From Sphingobacterium tabacisoli (lineage in GTDB: Bacteria > Bacteroidota > Bacteroidia > Sphingobacteriales > Sphingobacteriaceae), in assembly GCF_017908035.1 (NCBI RefSeq), contig NZ_JAEQMU010000001.1:1984001-2048000 (forward strand): a stretch of DNA of 64,000 nt. Reading direction: 5' to 3'. The notes beneath the pieces were generated by a model that did no database searches, was not told the origin of the DNA, and saw nothing but the letters and a program-made list of their open reading frames with translations. Shown here piece by piece: positions 54,357 to 64,000 of the stretch (within the stretch, counting starts at the first letter, position 1; each line of letters opens with the position of its first letter). The position numbers and the translations under genes were made by a program.

Positions 54357-57140
54357 CTATACCACTATGTTGATAATCTTACCTTTGACAAAGATCAACT
54401 TCTTCAATGCTTTTCCATCCATATAACGCTGTACATCAGCATTAGATAAGACAATATCTTCTACTGTCTTTTGATCTAAATCTAAAGCTAATGATAGATT
54501 CATTTTCATTTTGCCATTGATAGATACCGGATAAGCAAATTCCGATTCGACCAAGTACTCTGGCTTGAATACGGGATAGCTCGCAAAAGATATTGTACCC
54601 GCTGGATTTCCTAATAATGACCACAACTCTTCTGCAATATGTGGTGCATAAGATGACAATACGATAATCAAATCTTGAAGGATCTCTCTTTTATTACACT
54701 TGAGATCAGTAAGCTCATTGACACAGATCATAAATGCTGACACAGAAGTATTAAAAGAAAAACGTTCTATATCTTCCTCTACTTTTTTAATGATCTTGTG
54801 TAATGCCTTATACTCTGCCTTGGCTGGTGTCTCGTCCGAAATACTAAGGTTGCCCTCTGCATCATGGAAAAGACGCCACACTTTTCTTAAAAATTTATAG
54901 ACTCCTTCGATTCCATTTGTATTCCAAGGTTTGGCTTGCTCCAATGGTCCCAAAAACATCTCATAAAGACGTAGCGTATCAGCACCAAACTGAGAAATTA
55001 TATCATCTGGGTTAACTACGTTAAATTTAGATTTAGACATCTTCTCCACTTCAGTCCCACAGATATATTTCCCGTCCTCCAATATAAACTCAGCATTTGC
55101 GAAATCCGGGCGCGAGGCTTTAAACTTCTCTGTATTTAAAACATCATTATGCACAATGTTTACATCTACGTGTAGAGGGATTGTATTATAATTTTCTTTC
55201 AATCCTAAAGAAACAAAAGTATTCGTCCCTCTCCCCTCGTCATCCAAAAGGCGATATACGAAACTAGAACGTCCTTGGATCATACCTTGATTTATGAGCT
55301 TTTTGAAAGGCTCCTCCTCATTATGAAACCCAAGATCCTTTAATATTTTGTTCCAAAAACGAGAGTAGAGTAAGTGTCCTGTTGCATGTTCGGACCCACC
55401 AATATACAAATCGACAGATTTCCAGTAATTTATTGCCTTTTTGGACGCAAAATCCGCTCTGTTTTGAGGATCCATATAACGGAACCAATACCAAGAAGAT
55501 CCCGCCCAACCAGGCATGGTACTTAACTCATATTCATATCGATCTTGATACTTCCAGTTCTCAGCTCGCCCTAATGGAGGCTCCCCAGACTCCGTAGGCA
55601 AATATTTATCAACCTCTGGAAGCAACAATGGCAACTCTTCTTCTTTAATAAGATAAGGTAATCCATCTTTAAAAAATACAGGAACCGGTTCTCCCCAATA
55701 ACGTTGACGGCCAAAAATAGCATCACGCATACGGAAATTCACCTTTGCTTTTCCCAATCCTAACTCAGATAGCTTAGCAATAAGTGCGTCAGTCGCTTCA
55801 GTATAAGTCATCCCATTGATAAAACCGGAATTGATGTAACGACCGTCTTTGTTCGGGTCAGCTGCTTCTTCAATCTGCTGACTATCGGATATAGCGACTA
55901 TCGGGAGATCGAAATGCTTAGCAAATACATAATCACGCTGATCGCCAGAAGGCACTGCCATCACGGCTCCTGTACCATATCCCGCCAAAACGTAATCTGC
56001 TATCCAGATCTGTACATCTTCTCCTGTAATCGGGTGCTTCGCATAAGAACCGGTAAATGCTCCTGATACAGTCTTTGTATCCGCCATACGATCTAGTTCA
56101 GATTTTTTGGCAGTCTTCTCAATATAGCTTTCAACCTGGCTGCGACATGCATCTGTCGTCAATGAAGCAACCAACTCATGTTCTGGCGCCAACACAACGA
56201 AACTGACTCCGAATATAGTGTCCACTCGAGTGGTAAACACCTCGATCGCTGTGTTTAGCTGTGGTATTGGAAACTTAACAAGCGCTCCTATAGATCTACC
56301 AATCCAATTACGTTGCATTTCAATCAATGGCTCAGGCCAATCAATGGTGTCCAACCCTTGAAGTAATCGGTCTGCATACGCGGTAATCCGCATAGACCAT
56401 TGCATCATTTTCTTCTGCTCCACGGGAAACCCACCTCGCTCAGAAACGCCATTGATTACTTCATCATTTGCTAATACTGTCCCCAACGCTGCACACCAGT
56501 TTACAGTACTCTCTTTTAGATAAGCTAACCTATATTTCAGCAACTCTCTTTGCTGTTCTTCGACAGAAAAAGATTTCCATTCATCAGCAGTAAAACGCAA
56601 TATGTCTTCATCACACTCGGCATCGATACCTTGAGATCCAGTTGTTTCGAAATGTACAATCAATTGCCCAATAGCTACAGCACGATTTTCTTTCTTGTCA
56701 TACCAAGCATCAAATGCCTGCATAAAGATCCACTGAGTCCACTTATAGTAATCTGGCTCAGATGTGCGAATCTCCCGGGACCAATCATAAGAAAAGCCGA
56801 TATTATCCATCTGCTCGCGGTAGCGATTGATATTAGCTTCTGTCGTAATCGATGGATGTTGGCCAGTCTGTATAGCATACTGCTCGGCAGGCAGACCAAA
56901 CGAATCGTATCCCATTGGGTGTAACACGTTGAAACCTTTCGCACGCTTATATCGCGAAAAAATATCCGAAGCAATATACCCTAGCGGATGACCGACATGC
57001 AGACCTGCACCAGAAGGGTAAGGAAACATATCCAACACATAATACTTCGGCTTTTCCGTAGACTCTGACGTTTTGAAGGTAGCATTGTCCGCCCAAAAGG
57101 CTTGCCACTTCTTTTCTATTGATTTATGATTATACTCCAT
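54357..57140 (-). CDS. leuS: leucyl-tRNA synthetase
   Basis: A 927-residue class I synthetase that charges tRNA-Leu. It starts [16 protein letters not shown], has the HIGH-type motif [12 protein letters not shown] near residue 47, the CP1 editing domain (about 230-430), the KMSKSKFN motif near residue 704 and the C-terminal anticodon-binding part. Length is somewhat longer than the usual 860-880 residues, through added sequence around residues 140-190 and 650-700. A single gene with its own terminator; the region upstream (57141-57381, shared with ftsX) has no recognised T-box or leader hairpin. Confidence 0.96.
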   Translation of the reverse strand: MEYNHKSIEKKWQAFWADNATFKTSESTEKPKYYVLDMFPYPSGAGLHVGHPLGYIASDIFSRYKRAKGFNVLHPMGYDSFGLPAEQYAIQTGQHPSITTEANINRYREQMDNIGFSYDWSREIRTSEPDYYKWTQWIFMQAFDAWYDKKENRAVAIGQLIVHFETTGSQGIDAECDEDILRFTADEWKSFSVEEQQRELLKYRLAYLKESTVNWCAALGTVLANDEVINGVSERGGFPVEQKKMMQWSMRITAYADRLLQGLDTIDWPEPLIEMQRNWIGRSIGALVKFPIPQLNTAIEVFTTRVDTIFGVSFVVLAPEHELVASLTTDACRSQVESYIEKTAKKSELDRMADTKTVSGAFTGSYAKHPITGEDVQIWIADYVLAGYGTGAVMAVPSGDQRDYVFAKHFDLPIVAISDSQQIEEAADPNKDGRYINSGFINGMTYTEATDALIAKLSELGLGKAKVNFRMRDAIFGRQRYWGEPVPVFFKDGLPYLIKEEELPLLLPEVDKYLPTESGEPPLGRAENWKYQDRYEYELSTMPGWAGSSWYWFRYMDPQNRADFASKKAINYWKSVDLYIGGSEHATGHLLYSRFWNKILKDLGFHNEEEPFKKLINQGMIQGRSSFVYRLLDDEGRGTNTFVSLGLKENYNTIPLHVDVNIVHNDVLNTEKFKASRPDFANAEFILEDGKYICGTEVEKMSKSKFNVVNPDDIISQFGADTLRLYEMFLGPLEQAKPWNTNGIEGVYKFLRKVWRLFHDAEGNLSISDETPAKAEYKALHKIIKKVEEDIERFSFNTSVSAFMICVNELTDLKCNKREILQDLIIVLSSYAPHIAEELWSLLGNPAGTISFASYPVFKPEYLVESEFAYPVSINGKMKMNLSLALDLDQKTVEDIVLSNADVQRYMDGKALKKLIFVKGKIINIVV

Positions 57141-57381
57141 TTTTGTACAAAAAAGAATTTTACAAGAGTTGCGAAAATAGCGATTTTAACTCATTTTTAA
57201 TACAAAAGTTTTTTATTGTACGTAATAATTTCAGATATTAGTTGCATTATTCACTGGTTTCAGTCAGTAAAGAAAAGACGATAAAAAATGTTAAATGTAT
57301 CCACATTAAAGAGGTTATCATATTAATAGTTCCTAAAATCATCTTAATTCTTTACTTTCGCATCAAATTAAAAAAAGGTTT

Positions 57382-58260
57382 ATGTCAGCATTAGAACAAG
57401 GTTCACCTCGTAAAAAAACTAAATCTGTATATATTTCTACGGTTATTAGTATTGCTCTCGTCTTGTTAATGACGGGACTACTAGGTTTAATACTAGTTCA
57501 CGCTAAAAATCTATCAAAATATGTAAAAGAGAACATTGTCTTAAATATCATTGTCAATGATAATGTAAATGAAGGTGATGTGCTGTCTCTACAAAAAGAT
57601 ATCGAAAAAGATGACTATGTACTACGTACAGAGTATGTAAGCAAAGAACTCGCTGCAAAAAGTCTAAAAGAAGACTTGGGGGAAGATTTTGTTACCTATC
57701 TAGGTCATAATCCATTATTACCCTCTATCGATGTTTATTTAAAGGAACAGTATGCTAACTCAGACAGCATACAGCCTTTTATACAGAAACTCACAAAAAA
57801 CAGTCGCGTTAAGGAGGTTGTTTATCAAGAATCTTTAATTGATATGGTGAATAAAAACATCCGTATCATATCTATGGTGGTATTAGCTTTCACTGTCATT
57901 CTTTTAGTGATTGCCGTAGCACTAATCAACAATACAATTCGACTGGCAATCTACTCGCAGCGTTTCTTAATAAAGAGTATGCAATTGATCGGCGCGACAA
58001 AGAACTTCATACGTAAGCCTTATATTATGTATGGTATTGTACATGGACTTATCGGATCTTTAATTTCTATACTATTATTAATATTCACTTTACAATTTGC
58101 CCAAAAGCAAGTCCCAGAACTGATCTTTCTTCGTAACTGGTACGAATTTGGCGCAATATTCTTGATCGTAGTTATATTGGGGATATTAATATCGGGTCTT
58201 AGTACGTACTTTGCCGTAACAAAATATCTCAAAGCTAAGTCACACAGCCTTTATCAATAG
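57382..58260 (+). CDS. ftsX: cell division protein FtsX
   Basis: A 292-residue inner-membrane protein of the FtsEX complex, which controls cell-wall hydrolases at the septum. It has a short cytoplasmic start (PRKKTKSVYISTVISIALV), four membrane helices (about 22-42, 166-186, 215-235 and 260-285) and a large extracytoplasmic loop between the first two, as in FtsX. No ftsE is beside it, as is common in Bacteroidota. It is the first gene of ftsX-DUF3098-uppP-truB-ribF on the plus strand. Confidence 0.93.
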   Translation: MSALEQGSPRKKTKSVYISTVISIALVLLMTGLLGLILVHAKNLSKYVKENIVLNIIVNDNVNEGDVLSLQKDIEKDDYVLRTEYVSKELAAKSLKEDLGEDFVTYLGHNPLLPSIDVYLKEQYANSDSIQPFIQKLTKNSRVKEVVYQESLIDMVNKNIRIISMVVLAFTVILLVIAVALINNTIRLAIYSQRFLIKSMQLIGATKNFIRKPYIMYGIVHGLIGSLISILLLIFTLQFAQKQVPELIFLRNWYEFGAIFLIVVILGILISGLSTYFAVTKYLKAKSHSLYQ

Positions 58261-58318
58261 TATCCGCAAAATAAAGAAGTTTTGCAAGTCATCATTTAAT
58301 TATAATAACTAAAAGATA

Positions 58319-58561
58319 ATGTCACAAAAAAATCCTTTGATAAGTAATGAAAAGAAATCAAGCTTATTTGTATTTCAGAAAGTAAACTATCAGCTTTTCA
58401 TCGTTAGTATCGTTATTGTAGCTATTGGCTTTTTTTTGATGATGGGAACAGAAGACATCTATAGCTTTGCTAAGATAACGCTTGCTCCCCTAGTTGTTAT
58501 TCTAGGTTTTGCAGTTGGCTTTATTGCTATCTTATATAAGCCAAAAAATAAAAACATCTAA
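58319..58561 (+). CDS. DUF3098 small membrane protein
   Basis: An 80-residue protein with two membrane helices (about 25-45 and 53-73) and a charged tail. The block FQKVNYQLFIVSIVIVAIGF followed by MMGTEDIYSF and an APLVVILGFAVGFIAI-type second helix matches DUF3098, found in Bacteroidota beside ftsX and uppP. Function unknown; the steady neighbourhood suggests a role in envelope growth or division. It starts 58 bp after ftsX and ends six bases before uppP. Confidence 0.88.
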   Translation: MSQKNPLISNEKKSSLFVFQKVNYQLFIVSIVIVAIGFFLMMGTEDIYSFAKITLAPLVVILGFAVGFIAILYKPKNKNI

Positions 58562-58567
58562 TAAAAC

Positions 58568-59362
58568 ATGAGTTATTTTGAGGCTATTATTTTAGCCATT
58601 ATTGAAGGTCTTACCGAATTCCTTCCGGTCTCTTCTACAGGCCACATGATTATTGGTTCGGCTCTAATGGGACTTGAACCTTCTCCATTTGTCAAATTAT
58701 TTACGATTGTCATACAACTTGGTACGATTCTATCTGTACTGGTGCTGTATTGGAAGCGTTTCTTCAAATCTTTGGATTTCTACTATAAATTGGTAGTAGC
58801 TGCAATACCCGCTTCCATATTAGGAATCTTGCTTAACGACGTTATAGACTCCTTGTTGGAAAGCCCGCTAACCGTAGCAATAATGCTTGTTGTAGGCGGT
58901 ATAATCCTTTTATTTGTGGACCGCTGGTTCAACAAACCTACGGTAGAAAATTCTGACAAGATTAGTTTTAAGCAAGCGTTTATAATTGGTTGTTATCAAT
59001 GTCTGGCACTGATACCTGGTACATCGCGCTCAGCGAGTACTATTGTCGGTGGGATGACACAGAGCTTAACAAGAAAAGCAGCCGCTGAGTTCTCTTTCTT
59101 TTTGGCTATTCCAATGATGCTGGGCGCATCTCTTATTAAACTACTAAAGTTCTTTAAAGAAGGGCATTCTTTTTCCGGAGAAGAGATCAATCTATTAGTT
59201 ATTGGCAATGTAGTAGGCTTTGTGGTCGCGATTATCGCTATAAAGACCTTCATTGATATCTTAACAAAATATGGCTTTAAAGCATTTGGATGGTACAGGA
59301 TTATTGTAGGGGGCATTATCATCGCGATGTTGCTAAGTGGTCATAGTTTACAGATTATTTAA
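58568..59362 (+). CDS. uppP: undecaprenyl-diphosphatase
   Basis: A 264-residue inner-membrane enzyme that removes a phosphate from undecaprenyl diphosphate, recycling the carrier for wall synthesis; also linked to bacitracin resistance. The signature [19 protein letters not shown] is at residues 8-26 and the second motif [15 protein letters not shown] near residue 150, with the catalytic glutamate and arginine. Around eight membrane helices. Its stop codon overlaps the ATG of truB by one base (TAATG), so translation is coupled. Confidence 0.95.
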   Translation: MSYFEAIILAIIEGLTEFLPVSSTGHMIIGSALMGLEPSPFVKLFTIVIQLGTILSVLVLYWKRFFKSLDFYYKLVVAAIPASILGILLNDVIDSLLESPLTVAIMLVVGGIILLFVDRWFNKPTVENSDKISFKQAFIIGCYQCLALIPGTSRSASTIVGGMTQSLTRKAAAEFSFFLAIPMMLGASLIKLLKFFKEGHSFSGEEINLLVIGNVVGFVVAIIAIKTFIDILTKYGFKAFGWYRIIVGGIIIAMLLSGHSLQII

Positions 59363-60093
59363 TGAAAGACGTGCAGGACTTTAACGGACAGTTTTCATTC
59401 GCTGAAGGCGAAGTACTATTGGTAGATAAACCAATTACATGGACTAGTTTTGATGTTGTGGGCAAATTGAGAAATACAATGAAACCCCTGAAACTCAAAG
59501 TCGGACATGCAGGAACCCTGGACCCTTTGGCTACTGGGCTTTTAATTGTCTGTACCGGGAAGCTGACAAAGAAAATTGATCTTTTCCAAGCTGAAGACAA
59601 AGAATACACCGGTACGATTACGCTAGGGGCAACAACCCCATCCTTTGACTTAGAAACCGAGATAGATCAGACTTTTGATATTTCAGGTATCTCGGATGAA
59701 ATGATAAGAGAAACTGCACAATCTTTTTTGGGAGAAATCAGCCAATTTCCACCAGCTCACTCTGCCCTCAAGATAAATGGAGAAAGAGTCTATGAAAAGG
59801 CTAGACGTGGAGAAGAAGTAGAACTAAAAGCCAGAACAGTCTTTATACATGATTTTGATATTGAAAAAATAGAGCTTCCGCTCATACATTTCCGTATCAA
59901 ATGTGCAAAAGGCACTTATATCAGATCCATCGCTCATGACTTTGGAAAGAAGCTGAATAACGGAGCGCACCTTTCTTCTTTACGACGCACCATGAGTGGT
60001 GAGCTTCACGTGGACAACGCGTGGAATTTAGAAGATTTAATACAAGCCATTCGAGCTCAAAAGGTTCTAATGGAGAAACAAAAAGACGTATAA
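59362..60093 (+). CDS. truB: tRNA pseudouridine-55 synthase
   Basis: A 243-residue enzyme that forms pseudouridine 55 in the T-loop of tRNA. The catalytic aspartate is in GHAGTLDPLATGLL near residue 54, and the later RIKCAKGTYIRSIAHDFG (near residue 176) is the family's substrate-binding block. It starts on the last base of the uppP stop codon and ends six bases before ribF, an order seen in other Bacteroidota. The thumb region is typical; the C-terminal PUA domain is absent, as is normal in short bacterial forms. Confidence 0.95.
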   Translation: MKDVQDFNGQFSFAEGEVLLVDKPITWTSFDVVGKLRNTMKPLKLKVGHAGTLDPLATGLLIVCTGKLTKKIDLFQAEDKEYTGTITLGATTPSFDLETEIDQTFDISGISDEMIRETAQSFLGEISQFPPAHSALKINGERVYEKARRGEEVELKARTVFIHDFDIEKIELPLIHFRIKCAKGTYIRSIAHDFGKKLNNGAHLSSLRRTMSGELHVDNAWNLEDLIQAIRAQKVLMEKQKDV

Positions 60094-60099
60094 TTTCTA

Positions 60100-61077
60100 A
60101 TGAAAATTTATAGAAACCTAGATGAGTTCGCTCCCCTTGAAAATGCAATAGTTACTATTGGCACTTTCGATGGTGTGCACATAGGTCATCAAAAAATATT
60201 AAAGAAACTTGTTAACTGTGCGAAAGAGCTTGGAGGAGAGTCGGTCTTGTTAACATTTTTTCCACACCCGAGGCTTATTATAAACCCCGATGATGAAGGC
60301 CTTCGCTTAATCAACGATATCGAAGAAAAAACTCATCAACTAGCACTGGCGGGAATTGATCATCTGATTATTACCCCTTTTACTAGAGATTTTTCCAACC
60401 AAAGTGCCGAAGAGTATATCCGTAATGTATTAGTGAACAAATTAGGAACAAAATCTATTATCTTAGGCTATGATCATCACTTTGGCAAAGACAGAAAGGG
60501 TTCAATAAAAGATTTGATCCATTTTTCGACAATTTTCGATTTTCAGGTTCAAGAGATTCCCAAGCAAGACATTGATGATGTAGCGGTTTCTTCCACTCGT
60601 ATTCGTGAGTCTCTTATTAAAGGAGATATTGCCACAGCAAACAAATATCTAGGCTACCCATTCGAACTAACCGGTACGGTAATCCGGGGGGATCAAATCG
60701 GAAGGCAAATAGGTTTTCCGACAGCCAACATACATGTTCACGAGGCACACAAGCTTATTCCTGCTTATGGAATATACGCTGTAGAAGTCGAAGTTTATCC
60801 CAAAGTACATTCTGTTGAATCTGGAGATTATAATGTACCACAACCAGAGCAAACTGCACAGGGCATGTGTTATATCGGGACAAGGCCTACGGTAGATGGT
60901 ATGAACCGAAAAATAGAGGTTAATCTATTGGATTTTAAAGACAATCTCTATACAAAGACAATACGTGTAAAATTCATGCATTTTATACGCCACGATGAGC
61001 GTTTTGATTCATTGGAGGAAATGCAACAACAGATAAAAATCGATGAGGAAAGTATTAGAGCTTATTTTAAAAAATAA
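60100..61077 (+). CDS. ribF: bifunctional riboflavin kinase/FAD synthetase
   Basis: A 325-residue enzyme that turns riboflavin into FMN and FAD. The N-terminal FAD synthetase half (about 1-190) has the nucleotidyl-transfer motif TIGTFDGVHIGHQKILK near residue 21, and SSTRIRESLIKGD near residue 166; the C-terminal riboflavin kinase half starts around 185 with TGTVIRGDQIGRQIGFPTAN. It is the last gene of the truB unit. A tail of the gene faces bshB1 across 14 bp with no clear terminator. Confidence 0.95.
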   Translation: MKIYRNLDEFAPLENAIVTIGTFDGVHIGHQKILKKLVNCAKELGGESVLLTFFPHPRLIINPDDEGLRLINDIEEKTHQLALAGIDHLIITPFTRDFSNQSAEEYIRNVLVNKLGTKSIILGYDHHFGKDRKGSIKDLIHFSTIFDFQVQEIPKQDIDDVAVSSTRIRESLIKGDIATANKYLGYPFELTGTVIRGDQIGRQIGFPTANIHVHEAHKLIPAYGIYAVEVEVYPKVHSVESGDYNVPQPEQTAQGMCYIGTRPTVDGMNRKIEVNLLDFKDNLYTKTIRVKFMHFIRHDERFDSLEEMQQQIKIDEESIRAYFKK

Positions 61078-61091
61078 GCTCTAACACAGCC

Positions 61092-61811
61092 TTAAATCAG
61101 TTCAAAAATATCCTGTACTCCTAACAGCTTACGGGAAGTAAATCCCTCCGCATAGGCTACTTGTATATTACGCCCAAACTCTTTTGCCCTCCCCTTTGTA
61201 TACTCCATAAAATCAGGACTAGAAATATAGGTCTGTGGACCATCATCTTCCGTCAAAGAGTTAAACTGTGTTTTATAGGCTAAAATAGATGCTTCTTTTA
61301 AATCCCAATAATCACTAATGTCCAAAATAATATCGGGTTGGATATATTGATCCTGTATCAACTGCAGCTGTAACCTTGGTCTGAAGGCCTCTTGATCCTT
61401 TCCGTCTTCCTTTGTTTCGACCCGTCTAAGTCCTGATAAGAATAGTGAATCATTAACGAGCTTACTAGCTCTACCGTGATCGGGATGACGATCATCAAGC
61501 GCATTTGTAATAACAATTTCAGGTTTATATTTACGGATGGCTTTGATTATAACACGTTGACTTTCTTCCTCATTAGCAAAGAATCCATCCCGAAGTCCCA
61601 GATTCTCACGTACAGTGACTCCTAGTACACGTGCTGCTTCCAGTGCTTCTGCAGCTCTGGTATCCGCTGTTCCTCGTGTCCCTAATTCTCCTCGCGTCAA
61701 ATCTATAATACCAACAGCTTTACCTTCAGCAACATATTTCGCTATCGTACCTCCAGCTCCTAATTCGGCGTCGTCTGGATGAACGGTCATAACCATTAAA
61801 TCTAATTTCAT
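61092..61811 (-). CDS. bshB1: bacillithiol biosynthesis deacetylase BshB1
   Basis: A 239-residue zinc deacetylase of the LmbE/PIG-L type that makes glucosaminyl-malate from its N-acetylated form, the second step of bacillithiol synthesis. The metal motif MTVHPDDAELGAGGT lies near residue 8, and DDRHPDHGRAS near residue 105. The full run of conserved residues and its length fit BshB1. It implies that this organism makes bacillithiol and not glutathione. Single gene, convergent with ribF; the region upstream holds a weak hairpin only. Confidence 0.9.
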   Translation of the reverse strand: MKLDLMVMTVHPDDAELGAGGTIAKYVAEGKAVGIIDLTRGELGTRGTADTRAAEALEAARVLGVTVRENLGLRDGFFANEEESQRVIIKAIRKYKPEIVITNALDDRHPDHGRASKLVNDSLFLSGLRRVETKEDGKDQEAFRPRLQLQLIQDQYIQPDIILDISDYWDLKEASILAYKTQFNSLTEDDGPQTYISSPDFMEYTKGRAKEFGRNIQVAYAEGFTSRKLLGVQDIFELI

Positions 61812-61993
61812 CTATTTATTTTAATTAAGCTGTCAACTGGAACCTCATTAGTAGTAATAGCTTCTTCATACCCAAGAACTGCTACTCTACTAGTCCGTTC
61901 ATATCATCTTTTCGAGCTCAAAATTAGGTATTTTATGCTTCCAATGGCTACATAAATAAAACGGAGTAGACTTAGTCTATCTTTTATGACAAA

Positions 61994-62009
61994 GCCGTGA
62001 AAGAACGGC
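61994..62009 (-). terminator. weak hairpin after the peroxidase gene
   Basis: A five-pair GC stem GCCGT/ACGGC with a six-base loop, directly after the stop of the peroxidase gene on the minus strand and followed by a short TTTG. Weak as a terminator. Confidence 0.35.
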
Positions 62010-62010
62010 G

Positions 62011-62508
62011 TTATTGGGTATCCAATAGTTCGCGAATCTTCCGTTGCACCCGCCCAGACATGGGACTGGTTGGAGTATAATAAAAATCAACTACCTTCCC
62101 GTTCCTATCAACGAGGAATTTATGAAAATTCCACAACGGCTTACTATCTAGGACACCATTTAGTTCTTTTTTAGAAAGGAAGTTGTATAATGGATGTATG
62201 TAGTCCCCCTTGACATGTATCCGTTTGAAAACAGGAAATGTAACCCGTTCTTTTATTTTACAATACGTTTCCAGATTAAGCCCTGTACGTGGTTCCTGAT
62301 TGTTAAAATCATTCGATGGAAAAGCTAAAATCTCAAACCCTTCATCTTTAAACTTTGCATAAAGTCGTTCTAGGGTTTTGAATTGCTTTCGGAAATAACA
62401 ACCACTTGCTGTATTAACAATAAGAACAACCTTACCTGCGAAATCTTCCAATGATCGTTCTTTTCCAGAAAATTCAAGAGCTTTAAAGTTGTAAATATTG
62501 TTCTCCAT
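62011..62508 (-). CDS. glutathione-peroxidase-family protein
   Basis: A 165-residue thioredoxin-fold peroxidase. The peroxidatic cysteine is in TASGCYFRKQFKTLERL near residue 38, and WNFHKFLVD (near residue 125) supplies the conserved tryptophan and asparagine. The usual FPCNQF reads FPSNDF, so the glutamine of the active-site tetrad is aspartate and the resolving cysteine is serine. With bacillithiol enzymes in the genome, its reductant is likelier thioredoxin or bacilliredoxin than glutathione (inference). It is 11 bp after the DUF4294 gene on the same strand. Confidence 0.85.
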   Translation of the reverse strand: MENNIYNFKALEFSGKERSLEDFAGKVVLIVNTASGCYFRKQFKTLERLYAKFKDEGFEILAFPSNDFNNQEPRTGLNLETYCKIKERVTFPVFKRIHVKGDYIHPLYNFLSKKELNGVLDSKPLWNFHKFLVDRNGKVVDFYYTPTSPMSGRVQRKIRELLDTQ

Positions 62509-62519
62509 AAAATTTAATA

Positions 62520-63173
62520 TTATTGATAAGGTTTATTAATAGGTCTTACACGCTCATACTCCCGGATAATATTTTCAATTTCAAAATCTTCCGTCGGGTT
62601 GTATGTACTTTTCAGATTATGCCCAAAAACGCGAGCAACACCTTGATATACAAAAGCAGTAATACTTCCTTTCATATCTTTTACTAAGTCATAACTTGTA
62701 TTGCCAGTCTGTCGTTCAATCAATTTAATTAAAATCTTGCCCTGTGATACCGAAAGATTTTTGACTTCATTATTAATCTTCTCTTTGATTTCTTGTTCGC
62801 AAGCTTTAATTAATGTCTTTTCGTCTCTTTTATTATTCACTAGAGCTAAATCACGGTCCAGTTGCTCATACCGTCTCTGTGCATATATCGCATAAGGGAG
62901 AACTCGTAGCACGTTCCTCTTCAGTCTGACGTAACGATTCCGGTCTTCCTCACTCTTCCATACGCGCTGTGCTCTAATCACAACCTCTTCTATTGGAAAC
63001 CAAGGAACAATCTCCCCCGACTCCAACTTCGTGGTAAGATAATAAGCTACCGTTTCGGGCGTCCCCTCTCCGTAGTGAGGTAACGTCAAAACGGGCATCT
63101 GCTCTTGAGCAACAAGCACGTTACTCCAAGCCAATAAAACAATCAATACCCGCGTAAAGCCCCAGCTACACAT
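62520..63173 (-). CDS. DUF4294 exported protein
   Basis: A 217-residue protein with a signal peptide (MCSWGFTRVLIVLLAWSNVL, cut near VAQ) and a core that matches DUF4294: the helical block YVRLKRNVLRVLPYAIYAQR, the later SQGKILIKLIERQTGNTSY and AFVYQGVARVFG. The family is found in Bacteroidota; its function is unknown. It precedes the peroxidase gene with an 11-bp gap and lies divergent from relA/spoT. Confidence 0.85.
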   Translation of the reverse strand: MCSWGFTRVLIVLLAWSNVLVAQEQMPVLTLPHYGEGTPETVAYYLTTKLESGEIVPWFPIEEVVIRAQRVWKSEEDRNRYVRLKRNVLRVLPYAIYAQRRYEQLDRDLALVNNKRDEKTLIKACEQEIKEKINNEVKNLSVSQGKILIKLIERQTGNTSYDLVKDMKGSITAFVYQGVARVFGHNLKSTYNPTEDFEIENIIREYERVRPINKPYQ

Positions 63174-63320
63174 TACTTTTTTGATTATAGATTCAGTAAA
63201 AAAATCTCTATTTTTTCGTATATTTATATTATACAGAGGTTAAAAACACTATAGTGTTCATCCCGTAACTATAAAAATACAATTTTTGATTGAAACTACG
63301 AAATTAATTAAAAGGTTCTT

Positions 63321-64000
63321 ATGGCAGATTATGTGATTGATATTGAGGCGGAAAACAAAGAAATAAGAAAACGATATAGAGCTTTACTGAGAGCCTGTAA
63401 GCCAACGTTACAAAAAGGGGATAAGCAACAAATTCGCATGGCTTTCGACCTCGCTTTAGAAAGTCACAAAGATATGCGTAGAAAATCGGGAGAGCCTTAT
63501 ATCTATCATCCTATCGCTGTCGCACAGATAGCAGCGGAAGAAATTGGGTTAGGCACCACCTCTATCGTATGTTCCTTATTGCACGATGTAGTCGAAGATA
63601 CGAGTCTTACATTGGAAGATATCGAAGCTCAATTTGGAAAGAAGGTAGCTAAAATTATAGACGGCCTTACGAAGATATCAGGGGTATTTGACCCTAACAG
63701 TTCAATGCAAGCGGAAAATTTCCGGAAGATGTTATTGACCCTTGCGGATGACGTCCGTGTAATACTCATTAAACTTGCAGACAGGCTGCACAACATGCGT
63801 ACAATGGAGTTTATGGCTAGACATAAACAACTCAAAATAGCATCCGAAACGAGCTATCTATACGCACCTTTAGCCCATCGTCTAGGTCTCTACGCTATTA
63901 AATCAGAGCTGGAAGACCTATCGATGAAATATACAGACCCGGATACCTACAAATTCATTGCAAAAAAGCTCAATGAAAAAAAGGCAGAACGGGAACGCTT
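63321..64000 (+). CDS. RelA/SpoT-family (p)ppGpp synthetase/hydrolase, partial
   Basis: The first 226 residues of a bifunctional alarmone enzyme; the frame runs off the right edge of the window. The HD hydrolase domain is intact, with YIYHPIAVAQIA (histidine metal ligand) near residue 58, LLHDVVEDTSLT near residue 87 and LADRLHNMRTME near residue 151, so it should break down (p)ppGpp. The start of the synthetase domain lies beyond. It starts with ATG at 63321 and is divergent from DUF4294 across 147 bp. Confidence 0.93.
   Translation, partial: MADYVIDIEAENKEIRKRYRALLRACKPTLQKGDKQQIRMAFDLALESHKDMRRKSGEPYIYHPIAVAQIAAEEIGLGTTSIVCSLLHDVVEDTSLTLEDIEAQFGKKVAKIIDGLTKISGVFDPNSSMQAENFRKMLLTLADDVRVILIKLADRLHNMRTMEFMARHKQLKIASETSYLYAPLAHRLGLYAIKSELEDLSMKYTDPDTYKFIAKKLNEKKAERER

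Noticed and set aside
57141..57381. T-box or leader riboswitch before leuS or ftsX
   Set aside because: No leader hairpin with an antiterminator, nor any conserved T-box sequence, is visible on either strand.

Overview
The window looks like chromosomal DNA from a Bacteroidota species, most likely in or near Sphingobacteriaceae (inference; no database search was possible). The evidence is a SusC/SusD pair preceded by a FecR anti-sigma factor and an ECF sigma factor, a bacillithiol deacetylase (BshB1), Bacteroidota-restricted small families (DUF3098, DUF4294, DUF5606), a short adenylate kinase, poorly developed Shine-Dalgarno sites, and promoters of the Bacteroidota type. Three tRNA genes and the ECF sigma gene all have an exact TTG-N19-TAnnTTTG arrangement. 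I saw no insertion sequence, phage gene, CRISPR array or replication origin.

Layout. 1-2.8 kb is a thiol-redox operon (two thioredoxins, thioredoxin reductase, and a reductase-like flavoprotein with a Tat-like leader). It converges on an AraC regulator through a perfect 38-bp palindrome. 3.9-6.8 kb holds a deoxyribonucleotidase-like phosphatase, a divergent DeoR regulator and a GH1 beta-glucosidase. 6.9-11.1 kb holds acetyltransferases, a lipoprotein, an AI-2E family transporter, a phosphoesterase and a DUF4870 protein. 11.2-14.0 kb is a LytS/LytTR-type two-component pair. 14.3-22.4 kb is an accessory stretch: a secreted Hcp-like protein, an unrecognised 334-aa protein, a DUF4375 protein, a TPR protein, a DUF2339/DUF3999 membrane pair and a small SUKH-like protein. 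22.5-25 kb has a threonine aldolase, a VOC protein and a YeiH-type exporter. 25.3-29.0 kb is the oxidative pentose-phosphate operon gnd-zwf-pgl.

29.1-38.8 kb is an ECF sigma/FecR/SusC/SusD locus whose last gene is a secreted zinc metalloprotease, suggesting uptake of peptides or proteins rather than glycans. 38.9-40.1 kb holds an unusual array of 21-bp repeats with internal dyads, and two tRNA-Lys genes in duplicated 255-bp units. 40.2-41.9 kb has obg, adk and tRNA-Arg. 42.1-48.4 kb is an RND efflux operon (TetR, TolC, adaptor, pump). 48.5-52.2 kb is a NUDIX-winged-helix regulator divergent from pfkA, a kinase-like gene with a broken phosphate-binding motif, and gap. 52.2-63.2 kb is mostly housekeeping: radC, a cyclophilin, DUF5606, a 41-codon gene with its own ribosome site and terminator, leuS, then ftsX-DUF3098-uppP-truB-ribF, bshB1, a GPx-family peroxidase and DUF4294. 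A RelA/SpoT gene runs off the right edge.

The most unusual items are the 21-bp dyad array, the degenerate NUDIX regulator with a palindrome in front of the glycolytic genes, the GlcNAc-kinase-like protein that lost its phosphate-binding motif, the Tat-like reductase homologue and the 41-codon gene.
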